Positions 54,507 to 63,160 of a stretch of 64,000 nucleotides of DNA are shown piece by piece (the first letter of the stretch is position 1; each line of letters opens with the position of its first letter). The DNA is taken from positions 5,937,501-6,001,500 of the forward strand of contig NZ_CP136628.1 in NCBI RefSeq assembly GCF_032918005.1, in the 5' to 3' direction. The notes beneath the pieces were generated by a model. The model had not been told where the DNA came from. It saw nothing but the letters and a program-made list of their open reading frames with translations, and searched no databases. Both the position numbers and the translations under genes were made by a program. This stretch comes from Bradyrhizobium sp. NDS-1 (GTDB lineage: Bacteria; Pseudomonadota; Alphaproteobacteria; Rhizobiales; Xanthobacteraceae).

Positions 54507-55439
54507 TCACCCGTTTGTGCCGGAGGTGCCGGGCATCTGTCGGCGCCACACCGCCGGGCTGACGCCGACAATTGAGGAAAACACCCGCGTGAAGTGACTC
54601 TGGTTGGCAAATCCGGCGGAGATCGCGATCTCCGAGAGAGGCAGGCTGCGAACGCTCATCAACTGCTGGGCGGCCTTCACCCGCTGATGAAGCAGCCATT
54701 GGTGCGGCGGCAAACCGACGGAAATTCGAAATGCGCGGGAAAAATGGCTGACCGAAAGGTCGAGCTCGGCCGCGATCTTCTGCAACGAGAGCTTGCCGCC
54801 GAGATCCGCCCCGAGAACCTCGCAGGCGCGCCTGGCTTGCCACGACGCGAGCCCCCCGCGGGCCGGCTCCGTCCTGCGCTGAAGTCCACCATAAGTCTGG
54901 GCAACATGCGTGGTCAGGCCGAGCATCATGTGATCGATGAAAAGCTGATTGGCTTCGTGCGGCCGGCGCAGCCCGTGCTGCAGTGCCGCTCCGATGTGAC
55001 GGATGACCTCGTCGTCGTGGCCGACGCCAATTCGACAGTCGAGCTGATCGATACGTTTCGCACCGCATTGCTCGGCGACGCCATCGAGGGCCGAGCGTGG
55101 AAGGTAGAAGAAAAGCGAATGGAACGGCTTGTCGATCACATAGCGCGGATCGAGCTTGAGGTCGTAGAGGTAGGTCGCGCCGGCGCGAACGTCTGCCTTC
55201 ATGAGGAATTTGCCGCGCTGCCAGAGCTCGCAATCCGGGTAATCGCGAAGCTTCAGGCTGACGAGAAACGCGTCTTCCGTGGTGAGCGAGCCCGACAGAC
55301 CCGTCAGCGGACGATCATTCCGCGTTTCGGTGACCGCAAGCTCGGCGCTGCGCAGCGAGCGCGTGACCAGGGAGGGCGGCGCTTCCTTCAAACGCAGGAA
55401 TTGCCCGAGCTTCTCTCCGTAGGCGCCTGCCTGGGTCAT
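54507..55439 (-). CDS. AraC-family transcriptional regulator
   Basis: 310 aa. The C-terminal 100 residues form the double helix-turn-helix with KIAAELDLSVSHFSRAFRIS and SEIAISAGFANQSHFTRVFS. The N-terminal 190 residues are the effector domain. It is convergent with the M20 amidohydrolase gene and has no partner on its own strand nearby. The target is not evident. Confidence 0.9.
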   Translation of the reverse strand: MTQAGAYGEKLGQFLRLKEAPPSLVTRSLRSAELAVTETRNDRPLTGLSGSLTTEDAFLVSLKLRDYPDCELWQRGKFLMKADVRAGATYLYDLKLDPRYVIDKPFHSLFFYLPRSALDGVAEQCGAKRIDQLDCRIGVGHDDEVIRHIGAALQHGLRRPHEANQLFIDHMMLGLTTHVAQTYGGLQRRTEPARGGLASWQARRACEVLGADLGGKLSLQKIAAELDLSVSHFSRAFRISVGLPPHQWLLHQRVKAAQQLMSVRSLPLSEIAISAGFANQSHFTRVFSSIVGVSPAVWRRQMPGTSGTNG

Positions 55440-55856
55440 CGGATTAGCCCTTCTGTGGAAGTCCGCGCGCAGGCCACAGTGTCCCGCTGTTGCAGGAGCG
55501 CATTACAATATTTGACAGCGATTGTCCACGTGCGCGCACGAAGCGAGCTTCACAGGTTTTCACAAGCGCACGATCGGATGGCGCGACGTGGGTTCATACG
55601 ACACCGGGCTTGTTGTGGCGCGGCGAGCCAGCGACGTGCCGTTGCCGACCCTGAACTCCTGGACGACTTCATATTTGTCCTCTTCGAAGCTCCGCCGACA
55701 AGCCGCTGCACTCGCAATGACGGTGTTGTCGATCCCGCGCACGCCCGCGACGCGGCTATCGCTGAAGGCGCGAGGCGACGCGTAGATGGTTGGCACGCTG
55801 GCGCTTTGCTCACCCAACGACGTCCGAACTTGTGACACGCAGATACCCGTGAAGCG
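55440..55856. other. Intergenic region, possibly with a decayed gene fragment
   Basis: 417 bp with no convincing intact gene. On the minus strand (about 55560-55838) a frame reads DNTVIASAAAC and DKYEVVQEFRVGNGTSLA, which recalls YVTN-type beta-propeller repeats; it may be a remnant. A CACGTG palindrome occurs near 55528. Confidence 0.3.
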
Positions 55857-57191
55857 TCATCGTGGCACGCTCGTCACGCGCCAGATCGTGCCGTTGCCGT
55901 CCTCCGACACCAGCAGGGATCCGTCTTTCGCGACCGCCACTCCCACCGGCCTTCCCCAAACTTCTGTGTCGCTCACGACGAACCCCGTAACGAAATCCTC
56001 GTACTCGCCCGTCGGCTTGCCATCCTTCATCCTGATGCGGATCACCTTGTAGCCGGTGCGCTTCGACCGGTTCCAGGAGCCGTGCTCGGCGGCGAAGGCG
56101 TCGCCCTGATACTCGGACGGAAACTGCGTCCCTTGATAGAACGTCATGCCGAGCGACGCCGAATGCGGCTGGATCAGCACGTCCGGCACCGTCACTTTGT
56201 CCTTGAGGTCCGGCCGCGCTCCGGCGTGGCGCGGGTCTTCATTGTTGCCGATATAGAACCACGGCCAGCCGTAGAAGGCGCCCTCCTTCACGCTGGTCAC
56301 GTAGTCGGGCACGAGGTCGTCGCCGAGGCCGTCGCGTTCGTTGTTCGAGCACCAGGGCAGGCCGGTCTGCGGCTGGATCGCGAGGCCGACGCAATTGCGG
56401 ATCCCGGTGGCGTAGATCTTGCGCTCCTTGCCGTCTGGATTGAAGGCCAGCACGGCGGCGCGCTCGGTCTCGCTCGCCCATGTCGCGCCAAGCGGTTGGG
56501 CTTTCGACCAGGCCTCCAGTCCCCCCGGCGGCGTGCCCATGCCTTCGGCGACGTTGCTGAGCGAGCCGACCGACACCAGCATGCGCTTGTTGTCGGGCGT
56601 GAAGACGATGTCGCGGGTGGAATGGCCGCCATCATGCGGCAGGCTCGCCACGATCGTCTCCGCCTTGCCGCGCGCCTTGAGATCGCCGGCCTGATAGGGA
56701 AAGCGAACGACGCTATCGGTATTGGCGACATAGACCCATTGCGGATTGTCGCCGTTCGGAAAGAAGGCGATGCCGAATGGCTGCCTCAATCCGGCTGCAA
56801 ACACCTCGCTGGTCGCGACCTTGCCGCCCTCGCCCGCGCGCAGGACGCGGACGCTGCCGGCCCGCGTCTCCGCGACGAATACATCGCCGTTCGGCGCGAC
56901 GCGAATGATGCGCGGCGCGCGCAGGCCTTCGGCGAACAGTTCGATCTTGAATCCCGCCGGCACCTGAAGCTCCGCCTCTGACGGACGTGGCACCACGCGC
57001 GATGAGCTCGCCACCGACCGCGTCGCACCGGGCCTGACCAGATCCTGGGGCCGGATCAGCCTGACCGTACCGGGCTTGTCGGCGCGCCAATCGCCATAGG
57101 CGTCCTTGCCCTGCAACACCGGCTCGGCCTGCGCGGCAGTCGCAGCCAGCAGCCCCGCGGATATTGCTGCGGATACAATTCTGCTCTTCAC
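55857..57191 (-). CDS. Soluble PQQ-type sugar/sorbosone dehydrogenase-like beta-propeller protein
   Basis: 444 aa from GTG 57191 with GGGAGGACAAG upstream. A signal peptide (ATAAQAEP) indicates the periplasm. The propeller has the features of the glucose/sorbosone dehydrogenase superfamily: GFKIELFAEGLRAPRIIRVA, LRQPFGIAFFP, GGHSTRDIVFTPDN, GIRNCVGLAIQP and AEHGSWNRSKRTGYKV. PQQ as cofactor is likely but not certain for this subgroup. It is divergent from the puuD-type gene. Confidence 0.88.
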   Translation of the reverse strand: MKSRIVSAAISAGLLAATAAQAEPVLQGKDAYGDWRADKPGTVRLIRPQDLVRPGATRSVASSSRVVPRPSEAELQVPAGFKIELFAEGLRAPRIIRVAPNGDVFVAETRAGSVRVLRAGEGGKVATSEVFAAGLRQPFGIAFFPNGDNPQWVYVANTDSVVRFPYQAGDLKARGKAETIVASLPHDGGHSTRDIVFTPDNKRMLVSVGSLSNVAEGMGTPPGGLEAWSKAQPLGATWASETERAAVLAFNPDGKERKIYATGIRNCVGLAIQPQTGLPWCSNNERDGLGDDLVPDYVTSVKEGAFYGWPWFYIGNNEDPRHAGARPDLKDKVTVPDVLIQPHSASLGMTFYQGTQFPSEYQGDAFAAEHGSWNRSKRTGYKVIRIRMKDGKPTGEYEDFVTGFVVSDTEVWGRPVGVAVAKDGSLLVSEDGNGTIWRVTSVPR

Positions 57192-57281
57192 CTTGTCCTC
57201 CCGGCCTGCGATCTCGACATCGACCCGATCGCGGCAGGTCGAAGCCCTGCCGCATACCAGGTCAACCGATGCCCGCACGAT

Positions 57282-57296
57282 GTGCATCAGATGCAC
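57282..57296. promoter_or_regulatory. Perfect palindrome in the divergent promoter region
   Basis: GTGCATCAGATGCAC is a perfect 7+1+7 inverted repeat between the sugar-dehydrogenase-like gene and the urate oxidase gene. It could be an operator for either. Confidence 0.5.
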
Positions 57297-57398
57297 TCAT
57301 CGTACTGGAAAACGCCGCGGATAGGTGCGACACATTGTAAGAGCAGGGGCCGCGGTCATCAAAGCTGCGGCATCGCTGTCGCGACTGATGGGAAGATC

Positions 57399-58589
57399 AT
57401 GTGGGGATCCATCATATCGGAATGGGCGAGCCTGCTGCTCCGCTGGCTGCACGTGGTCGCCGCAATCGCCTGGATCGGAAGTTCCTTTTATTTCATAGCC
57501 CTCGATCTCAGCCTCAAGCCGAAGGCTGGGCTGCCTGACGGCGTGCAGGGCGAGGCCTTGCAGGTCCATGGCGGCGGCTTCTACCGGATCATGAAATATC
57601 TGGTGGCGCCGAGCCAAATGCCGGACGAGCTGACCTGGTTCAAATGGGAGGCCTACACCACCTGGCTGTCCGGATTCGCGTTGATGGTGGTGGTCTATTA
57701 TCTCGAGGCCGATCTGTTCCTGGTCGACAAGTCGATCCTCGACCTCACGCCATTCCAGGCCGGCCTGTTCAGCTTTTGCAGCCTCGCTCTCGCCTGGCTG
57801 CTTTATGAAGCCGCATGCCGCAGCGGACTTGCGCAGCGCGAGCTGCCCTTTGCGGTCGGTGGCTATCTGTTCCTGGTCGTGCTGACCTACGCCTTCACCC
57901 ATGTGCTGAGCGGCCGCGGCGCCTTCAACCAGATCGGCGCGATCATCGGCACGATCATGGTCGCCAACGTCTTCGCGCTGATCATCCCGAACCAGAAGAA
58001 GATCGTGGCCAGCCTGATCGCGGGGCAAGCACCCGATCCAAAGCTGGGCAAGGCCAGCAAGGAGCGTTCGGTCCACAACAACTATCTGACCCTGCCGGTC
58101 GTCGTGTTGATGATCAGCAACCACTATCCCCTGCTCTACGCCACGCGCTTCAACTGGATCATCGTCGCGATCATCCTGGCCCTCGGCCCCGTGATCCGCC
58201 ATTTCTTCAACGAGCGCCATGCCGGACGCAAATCGCCGTGGTGGGTGTGGGGTGTCGCGGCAATCGGCGTGCTTGCGATCCTCTTCCTCTCCGCGGCCGG
58301 CCCGCGCGAGGTGAAGACAGGCGCGCTGTCGTCTCAGCCGACGCTCGCCAATGCCGAGGAGATCGTGATGTCCCGTTGCAGCATGTGCCACGCGACCGAG
58401 CCGGTCTGGGCCGGCATCGTGACCGCGCCGAAAGGCATTTTGCTCGATGCGCCCGAGCACATCCATCGCAATATCCGCCTGATCGGGCGTGTCGCGGCCT
58501 GGTCCAGCGCGATGCCGCCGGGCAACATCACCGAGATGACCAGCGAGGAGCGCGCGATCCTTGCCGCCTACATCGAGCAGGCGCGCTGA
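57399..58589 (+). CDS. puuD: Membrane urate oxidase with C-terminal cytochrome c domain (PuuD)
   Basis: 396 aa. About eight transmembrane helices (N-terminal RWLHVVAAIAWIGSSFYFIA with conserved histidine) form the urate hydroxylase domain. A periplasmic cytochrome c domain follows with CSMCH at about residue 327 and a Met in SSAMPPGN. It oxidises urate to 5-hydroxyisourate and feeds electrons to the respiratory chain without making peroxide. The ribosome-binding site is weak. Other purine genes are not adjacent. Confidence 0.93.
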   Translation: MWGSIISEWASLLLRWLHVVAAIAWIGSSFYFIALDLSLKPKAGLPDGVQGEALQVHGGGFYRIMKYLVAPSQMPDELTWFKWEAYTTWLSGFALMVVVYYLEADLFLVDKSILDLTPFQAGLFSFCSLALAWLLYEAACRSGLAQRELPFAVGGYLFLVVLTYAFTHVLSGRGAFNQIGAIIGTIMVANVFALIIPNQKKIVASLIAGQAPDPKLGKASKERSVHNNYLTLPVVVLMISNHYPLLYATRFNWIIVAIILALGPVIRHFFNERHAGRKSPWWVWGVAAIGVLAILFLSAAGPREVKTGALSSQPTLANAEEIVMSRCSMCHATEPVWAGIVTAPKGILLDAPEHIHRNIRLIGRVAAWSSAMPPGNITEMTSEERAILAAYIEQAR

Positions 58590-58740
58590 CGCCACCCCGC
58601 GCGTCGATGCTGCATTTCGCGGAATGAAATTCCATATCGCCCGTCGATTAGAAAATGACTTGACCGCTTATCCGGCGTAGACAAGACCTTGCGGTCGCCG
58701 GCGCGGCCTGAAGTCAGTTTGCATTCTCGGGGAAAGAACA

Positions 58741-59598
58741 GTGGCCCTCAACAACGTCATCGGGATCGACCACGCCGTGGTCATGGTGCAGGACCTCGAC
58801 GCGGCCGCCGAGAACTACCGGCGGCTCGGTTTCACCGTCTCCCCGCGCGGCACCCACAGCGCCCATATGGGCACCGGCAACTACACCATCATGTTCGACC
58901 CCGACTATATGGAGCTGCTCGGCGTGCTCGCTGCGACCGAGCACAACGCGCCGGCGCGCGCGTTCCTGGACAAGCGCGGCGAAGGCATCGAGCGCATTGC
59001 CTTCACCGCCGTCGATTCAGCCGCAGGCGCGGAGGAGATCCGCGCGCGTGGCCTGACGCCGATCGGTCCGACCGATTTCGAGCGGCCGGTGACGCTGCCT
59101 GATGGCACGGTCTCGGCGGCAAAGTTCCGCACCTTCATGTGGCCGACCGCGGAAGCGCCCGGCGGCGTGCGCATTTTCGCGTGCCAGCACAAGACGCGCG
59201 AGACGGTGTGGATTCCGGAGTTGATGAAGCACGCCAACGCGGCGAAGCGGATCAAGCAGATTCTGATCGCAACGCCCGAGCCGGCGCAGGAAGCCGCGCA
59301 TCTCGGACGGCTGATTGACCGCGAGCCGAAGGCCGAGACCGACGGCGCCGTGACCGTTCCCTCCGGCGGCGACCGCGCCGACTTTGTCTATCTCACGCTG
59401 GAGCAACTCGGAAAGCGCTATCCCGGCGTACCGCTCGCCGGCCTCGCCGAGCGCGGCGGCGCGGCGCTGGTGCTCGTCAGCGGCGATCTCGCCGCGACGG
59501 AGAAGGTGCTGGGCTCGGCGGCCGTGCGCAGCGGGCCCGCGATCTGCGTGCCGCCGGCCAAAGCCAACGGCACCCTGCTCGCCTTCGTTGCCGGCTGA
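58741..59598 (+). CDS. VOC-family (glyoxalase-like) protein
   Basis: 285 aa, GTG start with GGGGAAAG upstream. The first domain begins NVIGIDHAVVMVQDLDAAAE, a typical beta-alpha-beta-beta-beta unit, and includes DPDYMELLGVL. The second half is more divergent. The fold is that of the glyoxalase/dioxygenase superfamily; the reaction is not known. Confidence 0.85.
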   Translation: MALNNVIGIDHAVVMVQDLDAAAENYRRLGFTVSPRGTHSAHMGTGNYTIMFDPDYMELLGVLAATEHNAPARAFLDKRGEGIERIAFTAVDSAAGAEEIRARGLTPIGPTDFERPVTLPDGTVSAAKFRTFMWPTAEAPGGVRIFACQHKTRETVWIPELMKHANAAKRIKQILIATPEPAQEAAHLGRLIDREPKAETDGAVTVPSGGDRADFVYLTLEQLGKRYPGVPLAGLAERGGAALVLVSGDLAATEKVLGSAAVRSGPAICVPPAKANGTLLAFVAG

Positions 59599-59612
59599 TT
59601 TGAACGAATTCT

Positions 59613-60650
59613 CTAACGCGTATTGGCGGCGCGCTTGCCGGCCGCCTTGCCCTGCTGCTTCGAGGACGCTTCCGTCGGCGCATCGAGGAAGACGACGGGT
59701 GTGCCGCGCTTGACGTTCTCGCCGAGCACGCGCGCGTCCCAATTGGTCAGCCGGACGCAGCCGTGGGACGCCGACTTGCTGACCCTGTCCGGCTCCGCGG
59801 TTCCATGAATGCCGTAGCCCTGCGCCGACAGACCGATCCAATATGCGCCCACCGGGTTGTTTGGCCCCGGCTTGATGTTGAAGGGCTTCCTGGATTTCAC
59901 GCTCTTGAACCTGTATTCCGGATTGTAGCGATAGGTCGGCTGCTCATGGCTCGAGGTGACCTTCAGCGTTCCTGTCGGCGTCGGGCGATCCGGACTGCCG
60001 ATTGACGCCGGATAAAACGCGCTCAGGCGACCGGTCTCGTCGAACGCCTTGAGCGTTTCGCTTGCCTTGTCGATCTCGATCCGTGCGATGCGCGGGATCT
60101 CTCTCCGCGTCGGCACATTGGCCACGACGACCGTCTCGCCGGCTTTGTCGAAGGCCTTCCCGGGATTGAGTGCCTTCAACAGCTCTTCGCTCATGTGGAA
60201 TTTTTCCGCGAGCCCTTCGAGCGGAGTGGTGTAGCTCAGCGCCTCCAGCGACTTCATGTCATCGAGCTTGGCCGGCAGCTTCTTGAGAAACGGTCCCTTC
60301 ATATCTGCGTCGGTGATCTTGTAGTCGACGAGAACAGCACCTTCGCTCGCTGCGTTCAGCTTGTCCCAGAGTTCAGGGGCGATGGTTTTGTCGAAGCCGA
60401 CACCGTTCTGCTCGGCAAACGCCTTCAGCGCCTTCTGCGCGTTTTCGCCGAGCTTGCCGTCGATCTGGCCGGGGGAGAATTGCGCGCGGTCGAGCAGAAT
60501 CTGAAGCTTCGTCACCGGCGCGGTGATCTTGTCGCCGGCCGGCTGTTTTTCCGGACGCGCAGCGTCATTCACCGCTTTCGCATCGAGATTGCCTGCGAGC
60601 GCAGGGCAGATGAACGACAGCGACATCACCGCGGCAAGCATCCATCGCAT
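59613..60650 (-). CDS. L,D-transpeptidase with peptidoglycan-binding domain
   Basis: 345 aa with signal peptide (CPALAGN). A peptidoglycan-binding segment (LLDRAQFSPGQIDGKLGENA) precedes the YkuD catalytic domain, whose active site is GIHGTAEPDRVSKSASHGCV with catalytic Cys followed by RLTNWD. It makes 3-3 cross-links or anchors proteins in the periplasm. Start ATG 60650 is preferred to a TTG at 60677. Confidence 0.93.
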   Translation of the reverse strand: MRWMLAAVMSLSFICPALAGNLDAKAVNDAARPEKQPAGDKITAPVTKLQILLDRAQFSPGQIDGKLGENAQKALKAFAEQNGVGFDKTIAPELWDKLNAASEGAVLVDYKITDADMKGPFLKKLPAKLDDMKSLEALSYTTPLEGLAEKFHMSEELLKALNPGKAFDKAGETVVVANVPTRREIPRIARIEIDKASETLKAFDETGRLSAFYPASIGSPDRPTPTGTLKVTSSHEQPTYRYNPEYRFKSVKSRKPFNIKPGPNNPVGAYWIGLSAQGYGIHGTAEPDRVSKSASHGCVRLTNWDARVLGENVKRGTPVVFLDAPTEASSKQQGKAAGKRAANTR

Positions 60651-60825
60651 CTTGATCGTCCCGAAAATGACCCGCAAAATCGCGGGCAGTTTCTCTTTGG
60701 GAACACCGTAGTAACACCGAAGGAACCGGCGAGATCGCAGCTTTGCCGCAATCGGAAGGTTAAGAACTTCCTATCGCCGGCGCATCGCTGGCCGTTCACC
60801 CCACAGTTCGAGGTTGCCCCAGCAA

Positions 60826-61803
60826 ATGCGATTTGTCGTCGCGGCTTGCGCCGCGTTTCTGATTCTGATGTGCGATCTCGATCCGTCGGCGTCGCGGCAA
60901 ACATCGACTATCAACACCACCGTTCTCAAGAACGATCATGCCTCACCACTTGTTCCAGTGGTCGAGCTCTTCCTCGCCAGCGTGCAGGCCATCGACGTCG
61001 CCAATGCGCGCGCGGCGCATGAGGAAACAATCGAACCGCCGCGCGCGGCCGAGCCTGCTTCGGACGAGCCTGTCGCAGACCAGCCGATTTCACCGACGGA
61101 AAAGTTCTGCCATGCGCTCCGCGGGGCCGCCGAGGCCAGCGGGATTCCGGTGCCGTTCTTCGCGCGTTTGATCTGGCAGGAGAGCCGCTTCAAATCGAAC
61201 GAAGTCAGCCACGCCGGTGCACAGGGCGTCGCGCAGTTCATGCCGGCGACGGCCGCCGAGGTCGGGCTCGATGATCCCTTCGATCCCATGAAGGCGCTGC
61301 CGGCATCGGCGAAGTTCCTGCGCAAGCTGCGCGACGATTTCGGCAATCTCGGCCTCGCCGCTGCCGCCTATAATGCCGGCCCGGGCCGCATCCAGAAGTG
61401 GCTTGCCAGAGAGAGCCAGCTGCCACGCGAGACGCGCGACTATGTCCGCATCATCACCGGCACCAAGGCCGAGGACTGGACCGAGCGCTCCGAGGCGCTT
61501 GCGATCCGGATCGACCTGCCGCGCGAAGCGCCCTGCGAAGGTTTCGGCAGTCTCTCGAAGGCCAAGGACGTCGCCTGGGTTCCGGTCAACCTGACCCCTT
61601 CGGTCACGACCATCATTCGCAAGGCCGAGCAGCTTGCCGCGCGCCAAACGACGAACCATGCGCGCAAGCGGTTCGCAATCATGCTTCGGAAGAATGCCAC
61701 GGCTCACGGCAAGGCACGCAGCATGATTGCGGCACGCGCGGCCGGCAAGAGCGCGAAGGCCCGCGCCGTTCGCTTCGCCTCACGCGAACGGCCATCCGGT
61801 TAG
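60826..61803 (+). CDS. Lytic transglycosylase (SLT family)
   Basis: 325 aa. N-terminal signal/anchor, then the SLT domain with catalytic Glu in LIWQESRFKSNEVS, GAQGVAQFMPATAAE and AAAYNAGPGRIQKWL. The C-terminal 80 residues are Arg/Lys/Ala-rich. It cleaves peptidoglycan glycan strands. It is divergent from the L,D-transpeptidase gene across 175 bp, so the two cell-wall genes may be co-regulated. An in-frame TTG at 60814 is an alternative start. Confidence 0.92.
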   Translation: MRFVVAACAAFLILMCDLDPSASRQTSTINTTVLKNDHASPLVPVVELFLASVQAIDVANARAAHEETIEPPRAAEPASDEPVADQPISPTEKFCHALRGAAEASGIPVPFFARLIWQESRFKSNEVSHAGAQGVAQFMPATAAEVGLDDPFDPMKALPASAKFLRKLRDDFGNLGLAAAAYNAGPGRIQKWLARESQLPRETRDYVRIITGTKAEDWTERSEALAIRIDLPREAPCEGFGSLSKAKDVAWVPVNLTPSVTTIIRKAEQLAARQTTNHARKRFAIMLRKNATAHGKARSMIAARAAGKSAKARAVRFASRERPSG

Positions 61804-61844
61804 TGTTCGGAGCCACCCGCTCGAGTGGCTCCGACATTTACCCG

Positions 61845-62966
61845 CTAATCGATCTCCTCGATCACGCGCCGCTCACGCGGCTCGATGAGATAGGTCCGCG
61901 TGTCGCGGTGGATGTAGCGGTATTCCCGCAGATCCGGCGCGTCCCGATAGACCGTGCTCGGGAATTCCTCCACCTCGACGCTCTCGGGGAGACGGTCACC
62001 GACGCGAATCTCCGTGCGTGCGGTGCTCCCGGTGGTGCGCGCCTCGGTCCGCCCTTCGGTGCGGGTCTTCGCATGCTTGCGAATTGCATCACGATCGCGA
62101 TCGGAGAATTTGCTGGCGCTGCGCTCGCGCGTGGTCGTCGTCGTGGTCGCGGTGGACTGCCCTGAATACGGCAGCACCGTCACGATCTTGTAGGTCGCCG
62201 GATCGACCACGACGATCTGATCCTTGACCAGTGCGAAGCTGTAGCCGCGATATTGCGGCACGATCTCGACGACGTCAGGCGGCAGTATCGAGAGATGTAC
62301 GTCGCGCGGCACCACCGTGCCGACATTCAGCGAGAAATTGACGCTGGTCACGGGCCGAACGTTCAGGCGCGAGATCGAGGTGCTGATCCTGGTCTCCTGC
62401 TGCCGGTTGAGATTGACGTCGGTCTGCGCGGCCGCCTGTGTGCCGGCGTTGGACTGCCCGCCCTGGGCCTGATTGCCGGCTGGCGCATTCGGCGCCTGCT
62501 GAGCTTGGTTGGTCCCTGATGCGGCAGGCGCCTGTTGAGCCTGATTGCTGTTGGCCGGCGGCGGATTGGACCGATCCTGCGCCTGGTTGGTGTTCGCAGG
62601 CGGCGGGTTGGCGCTCTGCTGGGCGGCGGGCGGGTTGCCGGTCGTATTCGAGCTTGCCGTGCCGCTCTGCGGCCGCGAGGTGTCCGTGCTGTTCGCGGCA
62701 TTGTTGGATGTGCCGGAGCCGGAATTGGCAGCCCCGGATGACGGCGCGGGGCTCTGCGTGGTCTGCGTCGAGTTTCCTGTCGCCGGTGATTGCTGCGGCT
62801 GCGACGTCGTTTGCTGCGTTCCGGATGACGGGTTGGTCGAGGGCGCCGTGGAATTTGATTGGGACGGCGGGCTCTGATCGGACTTCGTTGTCGTGCCGGG
62901 CGATTGCGCAAAGGCGGCGTTCGCCAGCACCAGCCCTAATGCTGTGGTTGCCAGCAGGCGGATCAT
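61845..62966 (-). CDS. Exported DUF1236-type protein with long low-complexity region
   Basis: 373 aa with a signal peptide (ANAAFAQ). Residues 20 to about 185 are a Ser/Thr/Pro/Asn/Gln-rich chain with imperfect repeats of the type NPPPANxNQAQ. The structured C-terminal part holds SRLNVRPVTSVNFSLNVGTV, LSILPPDVVEIVPQYRGYSF, and the terminal REYRYIHRDTRTYLIEPRER typical of DUF1236. GGGAG ribosome-binding site ahead of ATG 62966. Function unknown, probably envelope-related. Confidence 0.82.
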   Translation of the reverse strand: MIRLLATTALGLVLANAAFAQSPGTTTKSDQSPPSQSNSTAPSTNPSSGTQQTTSQPQQSPATGNSTQTTQSPAPSSGAANSGSGTSNNAANSTDTSRPQSGTASSNTTGNPPAAQQSANPPPANTNQAQDRSNPPPANSNQAQQAPAASGTNQAQQAPNAPAGNQAQGGQSNAGTQAAAQTDVNLNRQQETRISTSISRLNVRPVTSVNFSLNVGTVVPRDVHLSILPPDVVEIVPQYRGYSFALVKDQIVVVDPATYKIVTVLPYSGQSTATTTTTTRERSASKFSDRDRDAIRKHAKTRTEGRTEARTTGSTARTEIRVGDRLPESVEVEEFPSTVYRDAPDLREYRYIHRDTRTYLIEPRERRVIEEID

Positions 62967-63160
62967 GATTTCACTCCCGTTTATCAAATGAACGTTCGCT
63001 ACTAACCTGCGTTAGAACGACCTGTTCCACTTTTTCCCGAGAGAAGGATAAGCCGTTTCCGCACGGAACCTCCGATGCCATCGAAGCGTGCCGGGATCAT
63101 CGTCAAGCGCCGGCCGCTGGAGGTTCGCCTCGTTCATCCCGGCACTCGCCGACCCACGTC

